Notes: generated by a model not told the origin, from the sequence alone. A stretch of DNA of 64,000 nucleotides from Salipiger pallidus (GCF_014643635.1 NZ_BMJV01000002.1:310001-374000), one strand, 5' to 3'. Shown: positions 52,610 to 62,714, counted from the stretch's first letter. Translations and numbers: made by a program.

Positions 52610-53085
52610 GCCGCACCCTCCATGGCCGCTTCAAGCCGGTCGGCTGACGCCCGTCCGATCAGCTTCTCGCCCACCATGGCGGCGGGGGCGCAGGCGCACA
52701 GGCCAAGGCAATAGACCGGCTCGACCGTCACGCCGCCATCACGGGTGGTGCCGCCCCAGTCGAGGCCAAGCTTGCCCAGCACCGCCTCGGACAGGGCGTT
52801 CGCGCCCATGGACTGGCAGGCTTCGGCCCGGCAGATCTTGACCACCAGCCGCCCGGCGGGGGCCTTGCGGAAATCGTGGTAGAAGGACATCACCCCGTGC
52901 ACCTCGGCCACGGTGAGGTTCAGCGCCTCGGCGATCAGCGGCAGCGCCATCTGCGGGACGTGATCGAAGGCATCCTGGATGTCGTGAAGGATCGGCAGCA
53001 GTGGGCCTTCGGTCCCTGCATGACGCGCGATCAGGCCGGCGATGTCGTCGGCTGTCGGCTGATGGGTCGGCTGGTGCTGGCGCAT
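52606..53085 (-). CDS. fdsG: NAD-dependent formate dehydrogenase gamma subunit
   Basis: 159 residues, NuoE-like thioredoxin-fold subunit holding a 2Fe-2S cluster: CRAEACQSMGA and CLGLCACAPAAM supply four Cys. The start at 53085 has GGGAGGAG about 10 bp upstream; a longer frame from 53139 is not NuoE-like. First structural gene of the fds operon. Confidence 0.93.
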   Translation of the reverse strand: MRQHQPTHQPTADDIAGLIARHAGTEGPLLPILHDIQDAFDHVPQMALPLIAEALNLTVAEVHGVMSFYHDFRKAPAGRLVVKICRAEACQSMGANALSEAVLGKLGLDWGGTTRDGGVTVEPVYCLGLCACAPAAMVGEKLIGRASADRLEAAMEGAA

Positions 53086-53161
53086 GCTTGCGGCTCCTCC
53101 CTCGTGCTTCTTCCTTTGTCGCAGAGAGATGATTGGCAAATCAATATCGCTGTTCCGTCAA

Positions 53162-53182
53162 TTGATAGGAAAAACCTATCAA
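53162..53182. promoter_or_regulatory. Candidate LysR operator upstream of fdsG
   Basis: TTGATAGG-AAAAA-CCTATCAA, a perfect 8-5-8 palindrome containing ATAG-N7-CTAT, the form bound by LysR-type regulators. It lies 77 bp upstream of fdsG and overlaps the last codons and stop of the LysR gene, so the fds promoter must begin inside the short gap after the regulator. Confidence 0.6.
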
Positions 53183-54069
53183 GAGGCGGGCGCCGTCAGC
53201 CCCTCGGCCTCGGCCAGAAGGGCCGTTAGAACAGGGGTGTAGGGCTCCTGGTGTGGCGCGATGAGTCCGACGCCGGGGGCGGGGGCAAGCTCGCGCAGGG
53301 GGACCACCGCCAGCGGCTTGCCCTCGCACAGAAAGCGGGCGAGGTCGTCGGGCAGGATGGTGGCCCAGTCGCCGTGCAGCACATTGGCAACCAGCGCCAC
53401 GGTGGAATTCGATTCGATCAGCGCTGCGGGGCCGACGCCAGCCTCCATGAAGTGGCGGTTGATGATGCGGCGGTTCTGCATGTCGGGGGTCAGCAGGCAC
53501 AGCCGGGCAGAGCCAAGCGCATCCCACCCCACAGGTCCGCCGGAGGCAAAGGGATGATCGGGACGGCACACCACCGTGTAGGATTCCCGGTAGAGTGGCC
53601 TGGTGGTCACCCGCCCCAGTGGTTCGTTGTCGAGATACGAGATGCCTGCGTCGATCTCGAGGTCGTCGAGCATCGACAGGATCTCGGCCGAGGCGCGCGA
53701 CAGGACCGTGAAGCTGACGTTGGGATGCCGGGCGGTAAAGCTGGTGACCAGCCGCGACGCCCAGGTCAGCGCGGTGGGAATGACCGCAAGCCGCAGATGG
53801 CCTGAAAGCCCCTCGCGGCTCGACCGCATCTCGTCGCGCAGGCGGCGGGTATCACCGACGATCTGCCGGGCGCGCACGAGGGCCCTTTGACCTTCCGGCG
53901 TCAATCCGCCGAATCGCGACCCGCGAATCACTAGTTTTACCCCAAGCTGTTCTTCGAGATGCCGGATTCCCGCTGAAAGTGTAGGCTGCGTCAGACCGAG
54001 ACTTTCTGCCGCACGTCCGAAATGTTTTTCACGGGCGAGGGCGATTAGCATCTCCAGCTTGGCGATCAT
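53179..54069 (-). CDS. LysR-family regulator of formate dehydrogenase
   Basis: 296 residues. HTH at the N-terminus (EKHFGRAAESLGLTQPTLSA, IRHLEEQLGVKLVIRGSRFG) and a substrate-binding domain (HLRLAVIPTALTWASRLVTS). Encoded directly upstream of fdsG on the same strand with a palindromic operator at its stop codon. LysR-type regulators (FdsR) activate fds operons in response to formate in related systems; the assignment here is by position. Confidence 0.85.
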   Translation of the reverse strand: MIAKLEMLIALAREKHFGRAAESLGLTQPTLSAGIRHLEEQLGVKLVIRGSRFGGLTPEGQRALVRARQIVGDTRRLRDEMRSSREGLSGHLRLAVIPTALTWASRLVTSFTARHPNVSFTVLSRASAEILSMLDDLEIDAGISYLDNEPLGRVTTRPLYRESYTVVCRPDHPFASGGPVGWDALGSARLCLLTPDMQNRRIINRHFMEAGVGPAALIESNSTVALVANVLHGDWATILPDDLARFLCEGKPLAVVPLRELAPAPGVGLIAPHQEPYTPVLTALLAEAEGLTAPAS

Positions 54070-54322
54070 CGGTCATTACCCGTTACAGACAGGGCCTCGA
54101 CACCGGTTAGTTGCGCGTACGTGTGCGCGCATGCGCCCGCGCGAATAGGACGAAGCTGCGCGTCGCACCAGCAACAAAACAGTGAATGTAAATGGTGCAT
54201 TGAATGCGCTCCCGAAAGATTGAAAATTCGTACAGAAGACATACTAAATTCCTAAGCAAAAAAACTAATCCCTCTTCGCACCGCATCCGCGCGGCTCGGG
54301 GAGGCTGGACGAAGGAACAGGG

Positions 54323-57202
54323 ATGGTGTCAGGCAGCGTACTTCTGCCCGTGATGGTGATGTTGCCGTTTCTCGGAGCCTTGCTTCCGGGATTGATGATC
54401 CGTGCAGGCCGCAATGTCTGCTCGAGCTTCACCGCAGCCGCCACTGCCGCGGCGCTGGTTCTGCTGGGCGTCATGACTCCTGAGGTCATGGGCGGAGGCA
54501 CGATCACCGCTCAGATCAACTGGCTTCCGGCGCTGGGACTCAACGCGAACTTCATGCTCGACGGGCTCGGGCTGCTGTTTGCGGGGATGATCCTCGGGGT
54601 CGGCCTGCTGGTGATCTTCTATGCACGGTTCTACCTGTCGGGCGATGACCCGATGGGGCAATTCTACACCTACCTGCTGCTGTTCCAGGGCGCGATGCTG
54701 GGCATCGTGGTGTCCGACAACATCCTGCTTCTGCTGGTATTCTGGGAGATGACGTCGCTGTCGTCCTTCCTGCTCATCGGCTACTGGAAGCACCTGCCCG
54801 AAGGCCGTCAGGGCGCGCGCATGGCGCTGACCGTGACCGGAGCGGGGGGCCTTGCAATGATCGCGGGGATGCTGATCCTCGGCAATATTGCGGGCAGCTA
54901 CGATCTGTCGGTGATCCTGCAGAACCGCGAGGCGATCCAGTCTTCGGACCTCTACCTGACGGCTCTGATCCTGATCCTGCTGGGCGCCTTCACAAAGTCG
55001 GCGCAGTTCCCGTTCCACTTCTGGTTGCCCCATGCCATGGCCGCACCGACCCCGGTGTCGGCCTACCTGCACTCGGCCACCATGGTGAAGGCGGGGATCT
55101 TCCTCATGGCACGCATGTGGCCCGTGCTTGCAGGCACTCCGGAATGGTTCTGGATCGTGTCCTCGGTGGGCCTTGTCACCATGGTTCTGGGCGCGCTGAT
55201 TGCGCTCTTCAAAGATGACCTCAAGGCGCTGCTGGCCTATTCCACGATCAGCCACCTTGGCCTTCTGACGATGCTGCTGGGCTTCGGCACGCCCATGGCC
55301 GCCACCGTGGCGGTGTTTCACATCATCAACCACCTGACCTTCAAGGCAGCACTGTTCATGAGCGCGGGCATCGTCGACCACGAGGCCCACACCCGCGATA
55401 TCAAGCGCCTTGGTGGCCTTGCCCGTCTGATGCCGCTGACCGCGACCATCGCCATCGTTACGGCGCTGTCCATGGCCGGCATCCCGCCGCTCAATGGGTT
55501 CATCTCCAAGGAGATGATGCTCGAAGAGGTCGCGCACACCTACTGGTGGGGCGGCGAATGGCCGATCATCATCGTCGCCACCATGGGCGCGCTGTTCTCG
55601 GTCGCCTACAGCTTCCGCTTCATCTCGCACACATTCTTCGGTCCGGTACGCAACGACTACCCGCACCACCCGCATGATCCGCCTATCGGAATGCTGGCAT
55701 CGCCGGCGCTGCTGGCGCTTTTGGTGATCCTCATCGGCCTGTTCCCGGCGGCGATCGCCGAGCCGCTGGTGCGCGTGACCGCAGGTGCCGTCACCGGGGG
55801 CGAGCTGCCTGACTTCTACCTGTCTCTCTGGCACGGCGTGACCCCGGCGCTGTTCATGTCCATGGCCGCCGTGGCGGGGGGCATCGTGCTGCTGGTGCTG
55901 CACCGCCCGCTCGACAAGGCGTGGATCGCGACCCCGCGGCCCCATGCCAAAGCGATGTTCGACCGCACCATCGCGGGCGTCGCAAGCCTCACCACTTGGA
56001 TCACGGAAAAGACCCACGATGGCGCGATCAGCCGCTACCTTGCCATCTTCACCATCGCGACGGTGCTGCTGGGCTACGCGGCCTACACCGGCGGCGGCAT
56101 GCCTGCGCCGACGCGGGAGATGCTGCCGGTGCCGCCGCTTGTGGCCGTGGGCTTCGTGCTGCTGATCGTGGCCACCGGCGCGGTGGTCATCATGCACCGC
56201 CATCGCTTCCGCGGGCTCATCATCACCAGCGTCGTGGGCCTGATGGTCGCGGCGGGATTCATCTACCTGTCAGCGCCTGATCTGGCCATGACGCAGATCA
56301 CCGTGGACACGGTCACGGTGCTGCTGCTGCTTGTGGCGCTGCACTTCCTGCCCAAGGACACCCCGCGCGACAGCACGACCGCGCGCCGCACCCGTGATGC
56401 TCTGATCGGCATCGTGGCGGGGATCGGCACCGGGGCGCTGGCCTTCGCCTTCCTGATGCGCGACGTGGACACGATCTCGGACTACCACCTTGCCAACTCC
56501 TACAAGGGCGGTGGCGGCGACAACGTCGTGAACGTGATCCTCGTGGACTTCCGTGGCTACGATACCTTCGGCGAGATCATGGTGCTGGGCATCGCGGGCC
56601 TCGTGCTGTTCGCGCTGATGGAGGCGCTGCTGGGCGGGCCTGTGTCGAAACGCATCCGCAACATGGCACTGCCCGAGGACCGGTCGCGCGACCGTCACCC
56701 GCTGATGATGGTGATCGCGACGCGGGTGATGATGCCCATCGCCTGCCTTGTGGGGATCTACATCTTCCTGCGCGGCCATAACCTGCCGGGCGGCGGCTTT
56801 GTCGCGGGGCTGGTGATCTCGATCGCGGTGCTGATGCAGTACATGGCCTCGGGCTTTGGCTGGGCGCAAGAACGCAAGCGGATCGAGTATCATTCGATGA
56901 TCGGCATGGGCGTCGTCGTGGCGGCCCTCACGGGCATGGGCGCCTGGCTTGCGGGTGAGCCGTTCATGACATCGGCCTTCGGCTACTTCCAAGTGCCGCC
57001 CTTCGAGGAATTCGAGCTGGCCACAGCGGCGCTCTTCGACTTCGGGGTCTTCCTGACGGTGCTGGGGGCGGTGATGCTGATGCTCTACTCCCTGTCGCGG
57101 CTGGCGCGCTACGCCGGCGAAACCGTCAACGAGGAGCCCATGGATTACGACCCCTCGCAGCGCATAGACGCCGCGATCGAGGCCCGGAAGGACGAGCGCT
57201 GA
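54323..57202 (+). CDS. mrpA: Na+/H+ antiporter subunit A fused with MnhB domain
   Basis: 959 residues. Largest subunit of the Mrp/Pha multi-subunit cation/proton antiporter. The proton-pumping core resembles complex I NuoL: KSAQFPFHFWLPHAMAAPTP, LAYSTISHLGLLTMLLGFGT, IPPLNGFISKEMMLEE. The last ~150 residues (RGHNLPGGGFVAGLVISIAV) are the MnhB domain, fused as in alphaproteobacterial PhaA/B. First gene of a six-gene operon, with 1 bp to mrpC. The 54070-54322 gap before it has no gene; it should hold the promoter. Confidence 0.95.
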   Translation: MVSGSVLLPVMVMLPFLGALLPGLMIRAGRNVCSSFTAAATAAALVLLGVMTPEVMGGGTITAQINWLPALGLNANFMLDGLGLLFAGMILGVGLLVIFYARFYLSGDDPMGQFYTYLLLFQGAMLGIVVSDNILLLLVFWEMTSLSSFLLIGYWKHLPEGRQGARMALTVTGAGGLAMIAGMLILGNIAGSYDLSVILQNREAIQSSDLYLTALILILLGAFTKSAQFPFHFWLPHAMAAPTPVSAYLHSATMVKAGIFLMARMWPVLAGTPEWFWIVSSVGLVTMVLGALIALFKDDLKALLAYSTISHLGLLTMLLGFGTPMAATVAVFHIINHLTFKAALFMSAGIVDHEAHTRDIKRLGGLARLMPLTATIAIVTALSMAGIPPLNGFISKEMMLEEVAHTYWWGGEWPIIIVATMGALFSVAYSFRFISHTFFGPVRNDYPHHPHDPPIGMLASPALLALLVILIGLFPAAIAEPLVRVTAGAVTGGELPDFYLSLWHGVTPALFMSMAAVAGGIVLLVLHRPLDKAWIATPRPHAKAMFDRTIAGVASLTTWITEKTHDGAISRYLAIFTIATVLLGYAAYTGGGMPAPTREMLPVPPLVAVGFVLLIVATGAVVIMHRHRFRGLIITSVVGLMVAAGFIYLSAPDLAMTQITVDTVTVLLLLVALHFLPKDTPRDSTTARRTRDALIGIVAGIGTGALAFAFLMRDVDTISDYHLANSYKGGGGDNVVNVILVDFRGYDTFGEIMVLGIAGLVLFALMEALLGGPVSKRIRNMALPEDRSRDRHPLMMVIATRVMMPIACLVGIYIFLRGHNLPGGGFVAGLVISIAVLMQYMASGFGWAQERKRIEYHSMIGMGVVVAALTGMGAWLAGEPFMTSAFGYFQVPPFEEFELATAALFDFGVFLTVLGAVMLMLYSLSRLARYAGETVNEEPMDYDPSQRIDAAIEARKDER

Positions 57203-57203
57203 G

Positions 57204-57584
57204 ATGGAACTTATCGTCGCAATCACCATCGGCGTGCTGACCGCGGCCGGGATCTACCTGATCCTGCGGCTGCGCGCCTTCCCGGTCATCCTCGGGCTGA
57301 CCCTGTTCACCTATGCCACCAACCTTTTCGTCTTCGCGACGGGGCGGCTGGCCGTCGGCCTGCCGCCGGTACTGAACGACGAGGCGGCAGGCTATTCCGA
57401 CCCGCTGCCGCAGGCGCTGGTGCTGACCGCCATCGTGATCTCGTTCGGGATGACCGCCGTATTGGTGCTGATCTCGCTCGGGGCCTATCTCGAGGCGGGC
57501 AGCGACAAGGTCGAATACACCACGGACGATGACGACATGATGGCCAAGGCCGAACAGGACGAGAAGACGGAGGGCGCGGCATGA
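57204..57584 (+). CDS. mrpC: Na+/H+ antiporter subunit C
   Basis: 126 residues, NuoK-like subunit with three TM segments (IVAITIGVLTAAGIYLILRL, VILGLTLFTYATNLFVFATG, LVLTAIVISFGMTAVLVLIS). The acidic C-terminal tail (DDDDMMAKAEQDEKTEG) is cytosolic. Overlaps mrpD by four bases. Confidence 0.93.
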   Translation: MELIVAITIGVLTAAGIYLILRLRAFPVILGLTLFTYATNLFVFATGRLAVGLPPVLNDEAAGYSDPLPQALVLTAIVISFGMTAVLVLISLGAYLEAGSDKVEYTTDDDDMMAKAEQDEKTEGAA

Positions 57585-59239
57585 TGGCTCACTGGCTGAT
57601 CGCCCCGGTCGTCGTTCCGGCGCTTGTCGCGCCGATGGTCGCCTATGTCATGCGCTTCGACATCGTCATGCAGCGCGCCGCCTCCATGGCCGCGTCGGTG
57701 GTGATGATCGCCATCGCCATCGGGCTGATGGTCGCCACCGCCGACGGGACGGTGCACGTCTACCGGCTGGGCGACTGGCCGGCACCCTTCGGCATCGTGC
57801 TGGTGCTGGACCGGCTGGCCGCGCTGCTGATCCTGCTGACCACGCTGCTGGGCGCGGTGGTGCTGCTGCACGCATCGGCCACCGGCTGGGATCGCAGGGG
57901 GCGGCATTTCCACGCGCTCATGCTGTTCCAGGTGATGGGCATCTCGGGGGCGTTCCTCACTGGTGACGCCTTCAACCTCTTCGTGCTGTTCGAGATCCTG
58001 CTGATCGCCTCCTACGGCCTGACGATCCACGCCGGTGGGCGCGAGCGGCTGAAGGGCGGCCTTCAGTACGTGATCATGAACCTCGTCGGCTCGTCGCTGT
58101 TTCTGATCGCGCTCGGCACGCTTTACGCCACCACGGGCACGCTCAACATCGCCGACCTCGCGGTGAAGGTGCGTGAGATCCCGGTAGGCGAGGCCGCGCT
58201 GGTACGCGTTGCCGCGATGCTGCTGATGATCGTCTTCGCGGTGAAGGCAGCGCTATTCCCGGTGCAATTCTGGCTGCCGGGCACCTACGCCAACGCCCCC
58301 GCACCGGTGGCGGCGCTGTTCGCCATCATGACCAAGGTCGGCGCCTATGCCATTTTGCGCATGCACACCATCGTCTTCGGCCCCGACACCGACGCAATCG
58401 GATCGCTGTCGCAAGACTGGCTGATGCCCGCCGCACTCATCACCATCGCCATCGGAGGGATTGGCGTCATGGGCGCGCGCAACCTCATGCAGATGGTGTC
58501 CTTCGCGGTGCTGATGTCGACGGCGACGCTGATGCTCGCGATCTCGGCCTTCACGCCCTATGCCATCGAGGCGGCGCTGTATTACCTCGTGCACTCGACC
58601 TTCTCGGCGGCGCTGATGTTCCTCGTGGCGGACCTCGTTCTGTCGCAGCGCCGCAACGGCGGGGCGCTGGCCGCGTCGCCGGTCATGGCACAGAACGGCT
58701 TGCTGGCGGCGCTGTTCTTCGGCGCGGCCATCGCCATCGCGGGGATGCCGCCGCTGAGCGGCTTCCTCGGCAAGCTCTACGTCCTCGATGCGCTGCGGGA
58801 CACGGGCTATTCGTGGCTGGTGTGGACCGTGGTGCTGGTCAGCTCTCTGATCACCATCGTCGGCCTTGGCCGCGCCGGGTCCACGGTGTTCTGGAAGGCC
58901 AACGACGCCGATGTGGTTGCCGCAGAGGCCCGCGCCCGCGCCGAGGCCGAGGCGAACGGCCCCGCCGAGCCCCTGCCGGATCGCAGCGCAAGTGCGCTCG
59001 CCATCGCGCCCAGCATGATGCTCATGGCGGCGCTGGTGGCGGTGACGGTGTTTGCCGGTCCGCTGTCGCGCTACATGCAGGCGACATCGGCCCAGCTGTT
59101 CGACCCGGTGGATTACATCGAGGCCGTACTGCTGAACCAGGACGACACCAAGGACCTGTCGAGCCATGGCGACGATTATGGCGAGCATGGTGAAGATGAC
59201 GGCACCGAAGACGGCGCCGCGACCGAGGGGGATCACTAA
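57581..59239 (+). CDS. mrpD: Na+/H+ antiporter subunit D
   Basis: 552 residues, NuoM/N-like proton-translocating subunit with about fourteen TM segments. FEILLIASYGLTIHAGGRER, VKAALFPVQFWLPGTYANAP and IAGMPPLSGFLGKLYVLDAL contain the conserved Glu and Lys of the proton path. The C-terminal ~45 residues form an unusual Asp/Glu/His-rich tail (DDYGEHGEDDGTEDGAATEG). Overlaps mrpC by four bases; 3 bp to mrpE. Confidence 0.94.
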   Translation: MMAHWLIAPVVVPALVAPMVAYVMRFDIVMQRAASMAASVVMIAIAIGLMVATADGTVHVYRLGDWPAPFGIVLVLDRLAALLILLTTLLGAVVLLHASATGWDRRGRHFHALMLFQVMGISGAFLTGDAFNLFVLFEILLIASYGLTIHAGGRERLKGGLQYVIMNLVGSSLFLIALGTLYATTGTLNIADLAVKVREIPVGEAALVRVAAMLLMIVFAVKAALFPVQFWLPGTYANAPAPVAALFAIMTKVGAYAILRMHTIVFGPDTDAIGSLSQDWLMPAALITIAIGGIGVMGARNLMQMVSFAVLMSTATLMLAISAFTPYAIEAALYYLVHSTFSAALMFLVADLVLSQRRNGGALAASPVMAQNGLLAALFFGAAIAIAGMPPLSGFLGKLYVLDALRDTGYSWLVWTVVLVSSLITIVGLGRAGSTVFWKANDADVVAAEARARAEAEANGPAEPLPDRSASALAIAPSMMLMAALVAVTVFAGPLSRYMQATSAQLFDPVDYIEAVLLNQDDTKDLSSHGDDYGEHGEDDGTEDGAATEGDH

Positions 59240-59242
59240 GCC

Positions 59243-59734
59243 ATGCTGAGACGTCTCTTTCCGCACCCGATCCTGACCCTGACGCTGGCCATAGTCTGGC
59301 TGATGCTGGTGAACAAGATCACGTCGGGGAACATCTTCCTCGGGGTTGTGCTGGGCATCGTGATCCCCGTGATGACCGCGCCCTACTGGCCGAACCGCCC
59401 CAAGCTGGGGCGACCGCTGTTGGCCATCGAGTATTTCCTCATCGTGCTGGTCGACATCGTCGCGGCGAACATCGAGGTGGCCTATCTTGTCCTGTTCCGC
59501 CGGAGCAAGAACATCCGCTCGCAGTGGCTCGTGGTGCCGCTGGACCTGCGCTCGCCAGAGGCGATCACCGTGCTGGCTGCCACCATCACCATGACGCCGG
59601 GCACCGTGGCCGCATCGCTGGCTGCGGATGGAGGTAGCCTGCTGGTGCATGTCCTCGACACCGATGCGCCGGATGAGGTCTGCGCGCACATCAAGAAGCG
59701 CTACGAGCGCCGTCTCAAGGAGATTTTCGGATGA
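59243..59734 (+). CDS. mrpE: Na+/H+ antiporter subunit E
   Basis: 163 residues with N-terminal TM segments and a conserved cytosolic part (ITVLAATITMTPGTVAASLA) typical of MrpE. Overlaps mrpF by four bases. Confidence 0.92.
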   Translation: MLRRLFPHPILTLTLAIVWLMLVNKITSGNIFLGVVLGIVIPVMTAPYWPNRPKLGRPLLAIEYFLIVLVDIVAANIEVAYLVLFRRSKNIRSQWLVVPLDLRSPEAITVLAATITMTPGTVAASLAADGGSLLVHVLDTDAPDEVCAHIKKRYERRLKEIFG

Positions 59735-60000
59735 TCCTCTACGCGCTCACCTTCGCATCGGCCTGCTTCGGCCTCGGGCTGCTCGTGACCCTCTGGAGGC
59801 TGGTCACCGGGCCAAGCCAGGCAGACCGCATCCTTGCACTGGATACCATGGTCATCAACTTCATCGCGCTGATGGTGCTGTACGGCATCTGGCAGGGGAC
59901 GCAGATCTACTTCGAGGCGGCGATGCTGATCGCCATGGTGGGCTTCGTGTCCACCGTTGCCTTCTGCCGCTTCATCCTGCGCGGCGACATCATCGAATAA
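59731..60000 (+). CDS. mrpF: Na+/H+ antiporter subunit F
   Basis: 89 residues, three TM segments. GPSQADRILALDTMVINFIA is the MrpF signature. Starts within the end of mrpE and is followed by mrpG after 10 bp. Confidence 0.92.
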   Translation: MILYALTFASACFGLGLLVTLWRLVTGPSQADRILALDTMVINFIALMVLYGIWQGTQIYFEAAMLIAMVGFVSTVAFCRFILRGDIIE

Positions 60001-60010
60001 GGGAAACGAC

Positions 60011-60421
60011 ATGGACCAGGACCTTACCCTGATTTCGGAAATCCTTGTCGCGGCCTTCCTCGTGATCGGCGGGGTGTTCAGCCTCGTGAGCTCGATCGGG
60101 ATGATGCGCCTGCGCACGCTCATGCAGAGGCTGCATGCGCCTACCAAGTCGACGACACTGGGGGTCGGGGGCGTGCTGATCGGCTCGATGCTCTATTCGC
60201 TGCTGATCCGTGAGGCGCTGTCGTTCCACGAGCTGCTGATCACGCTGTTCCTGTTCATGACCGCGCCGATCACCGCCAACTTCATCGCCAAGACCTACAT
60301 GCAGGACAAGATCCACAAGGACGAACTGCCGGACACGGGCCGCGACTACGGCTGGGCGGTCTATGACGATCCGCCCATGCCCGGCACCCCCCGTGATCCG
60401 GAACTGCCGGAGGAACGCTAG
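60011..60421 (+). CDS. mrpG: Na+/H+ antiporter subunit G
   Basis: 136 residues from ATG 60011 with GGGAAACGAC ahead. Three TM segments and the TLMQRLHAPTKSTTLGVGGV motif of MrpG. Long polar C-terminal tail. Last gene of the mrp operon; its stop overlaps the convergent sixA stop by four bases. Confidence 0.92.
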   Translation: MDQDLTLISEILVAAFLVIGGVFSLVSSIGMMRLRTLMQRLHAPTKSTTLGVGGVLIGSMLYSLLIREALSFHELLITLFLFMTAPITANFIAKTYMQDKIHKDELPDTGRDYGWAVYDDPPMPGTPRDPELPEER

Positions 60422-60924
60422 GCTTCGCCGCTGTCAAGCAACTCGCGCGGGATGACAAAACCGCGCGGGACGCCGCTTTGCCAGGCAAGGTCCGCCCAGA
60501 CGTCGATATCGAACTCCACCACCAGCGTCGCGCCGGTGGGATAGTCGTGGAAGCGCGGGTGAGGCGGTGCGGTCGCGCTGATCTCGTCCGCGAAGGCGGC
60601 GATGCCTGGATTGTGGCCCACCATCAGCACGGTGGTGCCGGTGGCGGCGCTCAGCTGGCGGAACATGGATTCCGGCCCCGCGTGATACAGCCGATCCTCA
60701 AAGACCGTCTGAGGCTCGGGATCGAGCGCAAGGCGCTTGAGCGTCTCGCGGGTGCGGGTGGCGGTGGAGCAGAGCACCTGGTCCGGGGTCAGCCCCTCCG
60801 CGGCAAGCCAGCGGCCGAGGGCCTTGGCGCTCTGCCGACCACGCTTGTTGAGGGTACGCTCGTGATCGGGCTGGCCAAGCGACCAGTCGGATTTCGCGTG
60901 ACGCATGAGGATGAGGCGCTTCAT
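60418..60924 (-). CDS. sixA: SixA-type histidine phosphatase
   Basis: 168 residues. RLILMRHAKSDW gives the RHG-type phosphohistidine motif, and VLMVGHNPGI the second catalytic His. SixA dephosphorylates histidine-phosphotransfer domains. Convergent with mrpG and directly overlapping its stop codon, leaving no room for a terminator between them. Confidence 0.88.
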   Translation of the reverse strand: MKRLILMRHAKSDWSLGQPDHERTLNKRGRQSAKALGRWLAAEGLTPDQVLCSTATRTRETLKRLALDPEPQTVFEDRLYHAGPESMFRQLSAATGTTVLMVGHNPGIAAFADEISATAPPHPRFHDYPTGATLVVEFDIDVWADLAWQSGVPRGFVIPRELLDSGEA

Positions 60925-61033
60925 GGGGTGAACCCTGCGGGCGCAATCGTGGACATGGTCATTCGGGCCTCCTCACGGGTCTTCGATGACGTGGCGGGGG
61001 CCTCGTGGCCCCGCGCCATGGCCTTGGGCGGGG

Positions 61034-61939
61034 TCAGTCCCGCTCGCGCACAGGCGGCAGTGCCGCCGAACGGATGAGCGAGCCTGCACCATGCTCGGTG
61101 AACAGCTCGAGCAGGCAGGCATTGGGCACGCGTCCGTCAAGGATCACCACGGCGCGCACGCCTTCGTCGATGGCCTTGAGGGCGGTTTCGGTCTTGGGGA
61201 TCATGCCGCCCGCGATGGAGCCGTCTGCGATCATCTCGCGCACTTCCTCGGGGGTGAGCGCGGTCACCACCTCACCGTCCTTGTTCTTGACCCCGGACAC
61301 GTCGGTGAGCAGCAGCAGCCGGTCGGCCTGAAGCGCGCCTGCGATGGCGCCGGCGGCGGTGTCGCCGTTGACGTTGTAGGTTTCGGTCACCTCGGTGCCG
61401 GTGGCGACGGGGGCGACCACTGGGATGATCCCGGCCGAGAAGAGATCGCGCAGGACCTGCACGTTCATCTCGATGGGCCGACCGACGAAGCCGAGTTCCG
61501 GATCGTCGGGCTCGCAGACCATGAGATCGTCGTCCTTGCCCGACAGCCCCACGGCGCGGCCGCCCTCATCCATGATGGCCTGCACGATACGCTTGTTGAC
61601 GAGGCCGGTCAGCACCATCTCGACCACCTCGATGGTGGCCTTGTCGGTGACGCGCTTTCCGCGCACGAAGCGGCTCTCGATGTTGAGGCGCCCCAGCAGG
61701 TCGTTGATCATCGGGCCACCGCCATGCACAACGACCGGGTTCACACCCACCTGACGCATGAGCACGATGTCGCGGGCGAACTCGGCCATCGCCTCGTCGT
61801 CGCCCATGGCATTGCCGCCGAACTTCACCACGACGACCGACCCGGTATATCGCTGGAGATAGGGCAGGGCTTCACTGAGGGTACGGGCGGTGGCGATCCA
61901 GTCCTGGTTCATTTTCTGCTGCTTCATCTCTGTGGGCAT
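61034..61939 (-). CDS. argB: Acetylglutamate kinase
   Basis: 301 residues. Second step of arginine biosynthesis: phosphorylates N-acetylglutamate. [12 protein letters not shown] near the N-terminus, [13 protein letters not shown], and [20 protein letters not shown] substrate segment (here [20 protein letters not shown]) are intact. The start at 61939 could be a later ATG (61927 or 61912). Separate from engB by 121 bp. Confidence 0.95.
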   Translation of the reverse strand: MPTEMKQQKMNQDWIATARTLSEALPYLQRYTGSVVVVKFGGNAMGDDEAMAEFARDIVLMRQVGVNPVVVHGGGPMINDLLGRLNIESRFVRGKRVTDKATIEVVEMVLTGLVNKRIVQAIMDEGGRAVGLSGKDDDLMVCEPDDPELGFVGRPIEMNVQVLRDLFSAGIIPVVAPVATGTEVTETYNVNGDTAAGAIAGALQADRLLLLTDVSGVKNKDGEVVTALTPEEVREMIADGSIAGGMIPKTETALKAIDEGVRAVVILDGRVPNACLLELFTEHGAGSLIRSAALPPVRERD

Positions 61940-62060
61940 CCTTCAGGGTGCAGTCGGGCTTGCCCTTTTATGTCTTGGAAGAGACGCCGGGACGCAAGAT
62001 TTTTCGAGTAAAAATCTTGGGCGTGGGGGCTGGCGTCCCTGCGAAGAGGCGAGGCTTCGC

Positions 62061-62714
62061 CTAGTCGAGCCCTGCGATGATCGCACGCAGGGTGGCGATG
62101 CCATCGCCCTTTTCCGAACTGGTCATGACGATCTCGGGGTAGGCGGCGGGGTGCTTGGACAGCTTCTCGCGGACCTGTGCCTGAATGCGCTCGAGGTCCT
62201 TGGCCTTCATCTTGTCAGCCTTGGTCAGCACCGCCTGAAAGGTCACCGCCGAGCGGTCGAGCAGGCTCATGATTTCCTCGTCCACCGACTTCACCCCGTG
62301 GCGAGCGTCGATCAGCACGAAGGCGCGGCGCAGCGAGGCGCGTCCTGACAGGTACTGTTTCAGCAGGTTCTGCCATTTCTGCACCACCGCGACCGGCGCG
62401 TTGGCAAAACCATAGCCCGGAAGATCGACGAGGTAGCGCCCGTCGGTGAGGGTGAAGAAGTTGATCTCCTGCGTGCGGCCCGGCGTGTTGGACGCCCGCG
62501 CCAGCCCCTTGCGCCCGGTAAGCGCGTTGATGAGACTCGACTTGCCGACATTGGATCGACCGGCAAAGCAGACCTCGGGGCGGTCATCGGGCGGCAGGCC
62601 GTCCATGGCGACGACGCCCTTGAGGAAGTCGATCTCGCTGGTGAAGAGCTTGCGCGCGGCCTCGCGGGAGGCGTCGTCCGGTTCTTCGGCAAGGGGGAAG
62701 GGTAGGGTGGTCAT
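62061..62714 (-). CDS. engB: Ribosome biogenesis GTPase EngB/YsxC
   Basis: 217 residues from ATG 62714, whose codon overlaps the MOSC gene stop. G1 GRSNVGKSSL, G2 region TPGRTQ, G3 DLPGYG and G4 TKADKMK are present. EngB assists 50S subunit assembly and is usually essential. The frame is open further upstream inside the MOSC gene but that part is not EngB-like. Confidence 0.94.
   Translation of the reverse strand: MTTLPFPLAEEPDDASREAARKLFTSEIDFLKGVVAMDGLPPDDRPEVCFAGRSNVGKSSLINALTGRKGLARASNTPGRTQEINFFTLTDGRYLVDLPGYGFANAPVAVVQKWQNLLKQYLSGRASLRRAFVLIDARHGVKSVDEEIMSLLDRSAVTFQAVLTKADKMKAKDLERIQAQVREKLSKHPAAYPEIVMTSSEKGDGIATLRAIIAGLD

Noticed and set aside
54329-56203. 624-residue His/Arg/Gln-rich minus-strand frame opposite mrpA
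   Set aside because: Antisense shadow of hydrophobic codons; low-complexity composition.
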